Positions 5,296 through 5,765 of a DNA stretch of 5,765 nt are shown in pieces. Each line of letters begins with the position of its first letter. Within the stretch, counting starts at the first letter, position 1. The stretch spans positions 1-5,765 of the forward strand of contig JALOSK010000136.1 in assembly GCA_025458465.1 (NCBI GenBank), written 5' to 3'. A program made the position numbers and the translations under genes. This stretch comes from Sandarakinorhabdus sp. (GTDB lineage Bacteria > Pseudomonadota > Alphaproteobacteria > Sphingomonadales > Sphingomonadaceae). Below the pieces are notes generated by a model. That model worked only from the letters and a program-made list of their open reading frames with translations. It had not been told where the DNA came from and did no database searches.

Positions 5296-5765
5296 ATGCG
5301 CATCGGCAAGCAGGACGCTCCCTTCACCGCCATCTGCACCTCCGACACCCACCACATCAAGGTGCGCGGGAAGGATCTGACCGGCGAAATCATCGGCAAC
5401 ACCGATTTCACCACCTATTTCTGGATGCTCGTCACCGGCCAGGTGCCCACCGACACCCAGAAGTTCTTTGCCAATGCCGTGCTGTGCGCCATTGCCGAAC
5501 ACGGCCTCGTGCCCTCGGTGGTCGCCGCCCGCATGACCTATGCCGCAGCGCCCGAAGCCTTCCACGGCGCTGTTGCCGCCGGGCTGCTGGGCTGCGGCAG
5601 CGTGGTGCTGGGTTCTGCCGAAGTCGCCGGGCGCTTCCTGGCGCAGGTGGTGGCCAGCAGCGATCCGGCCGCCGAAATCCGGCTCTTGCGTGCCGAAAAG
5701 AAGGCCATCCCCGGCTTTGGCCATCCCCAGCACAGCGAAGGCGATCCGCGCGCCAACCTGCTGCT
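5296..5765 (+). CDS. Citryl-CoA lyase-like / short citrate-synthase-fold protein (3' end cut by window edge)
   Basis: The 156 visible codons belong to the citrate synthase superfamily. H90 in the APEAFHGAV segment corresponds to the first catalytic His (E. coli GltA His264), and H143 in IPGFGHP, followed by DPRAN at 150-154, corresponds to the second (His305 in GFGHRVYKNYDPRA). The catalytic Asp (GltA Asp362) would lie past the edge. The first His is reached after only 90 residues, against 264 in GltA, so the long N-terminal part of true citrate synthase is absent. This matches the short (~260-270 residue) proteins annotated as citryl-CoA lyase, which resemble the C-terminal domain of ATP-citrate lyase and cleave citryl-CoA to oxaloacetate and acetyl-CoA. 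The openings RGKDLTGEIIG and FWMLVTGQVPT also fit that group. The divergent CoA-transferase could supply the CoA-ester substrate. The real substrate may be another 3-hydroxy-3-carboxyacyl-CoA, and a condensing activity cannot be excluded. Confidence 0.88.
   Translation, partial: MRIGKQDAPFTAICTSDTHHIKVRGKDLTGEIIGNTDFTTYFWMLVTGQVPTDTQKFFANAVLCAIAEHGLVPSVVAARMTYAAAPEAFHGAVAAGLLGCGSVVLGSAEVAGRFLAQVVASSDPAAEIRLLRAEKKAIPGFGHPQHSEGDPRANLL

Noticed and set aside
5206..5733. A 175-codon minus-strand frame antisense to the lyase gene
   Set aside because: Gly/His-rich with no domain, and it runs through the operator; the plus strand carries the catalytic motifs of the citrate synthase fold.
1..5765. 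Mobile element, CRISPR array, tRNA or prophage remnant
   Set aside because: No transposase, terminal inverted repeats, regularly spaced repeats, tRNA-like cloverleaf or integrase was seen; codon use looks uniform across the genes.

Overview
This is a GC-rich chromosomal window, most likely from an alphaproteobacterium of the order Sphingomonadales (Novosphingobium/Sphingobium-like). That placement rests on the TonB-dependent receptor style (signal peptide, then EIIVTATR, then a [21 protein letters not shown] plug motif) and on the receptor sitting inside a small catabolic cluster. It is an inference, because no rRNA or other marker gene is present.

Layout. Four genes lie on the minus strand. 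In transcription order they are a family III (CaiB/BaiF) CoA-transferase (5033-3867), an IclR-family regulator of the PcaR/PobR type (3830-3030, or from a TTG at 3866), a TonB-dependent outer-membrane receptor (2775-568), and a WrbA-type NAD(P)H:quinone oxidoreductase (551-1, last ~16 residues cut off by the window edge). Facing away on the plus strand from 5296 is a short citrate-synthase-fold protein resembling citryl-CoA lyase, cut at the right edge. CoA-transferase and regulator are almost contiguous, as are receptor and wrbA (16 nt), so there are probably two minus-strand operons and one divergent plus-strand unit.

How the genes may work together. The receptor would bring a substrate across the outer membrane. 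The CoA-transferase would activate a carboxylic acid as its CoA thioester, and the lyase would cleave a citryl-CoA-like (3-hydroxy-3-carboxyacyl-CoA) intermediate by a retro-Claisen reaction. The IclR protein would sense the substrate or an intermediate. The strongest non-coding evidence for one regulon is a 32-bp element found twice, once in the divergent CoA-transferase/lyase promoter region (5248-5279) and once upstream of the receptor (2880-2911). Each copy is two tandem palindromes TTCG-N5-CGAA separated by exactly 6 bp, and one 13-bp palindrome is identical (inverted) between the copies. This is the likely operator of the IclR protein. The substrate cannot be read from the sequence.

No tRNA, rRNA, CRISPR array, insertion sequence or other mobile element was seen. 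There is no gene-free stretch above 300 bases. The two largest gaps (2776-3029 and 5034-5295) hold the regulatory elements described below.
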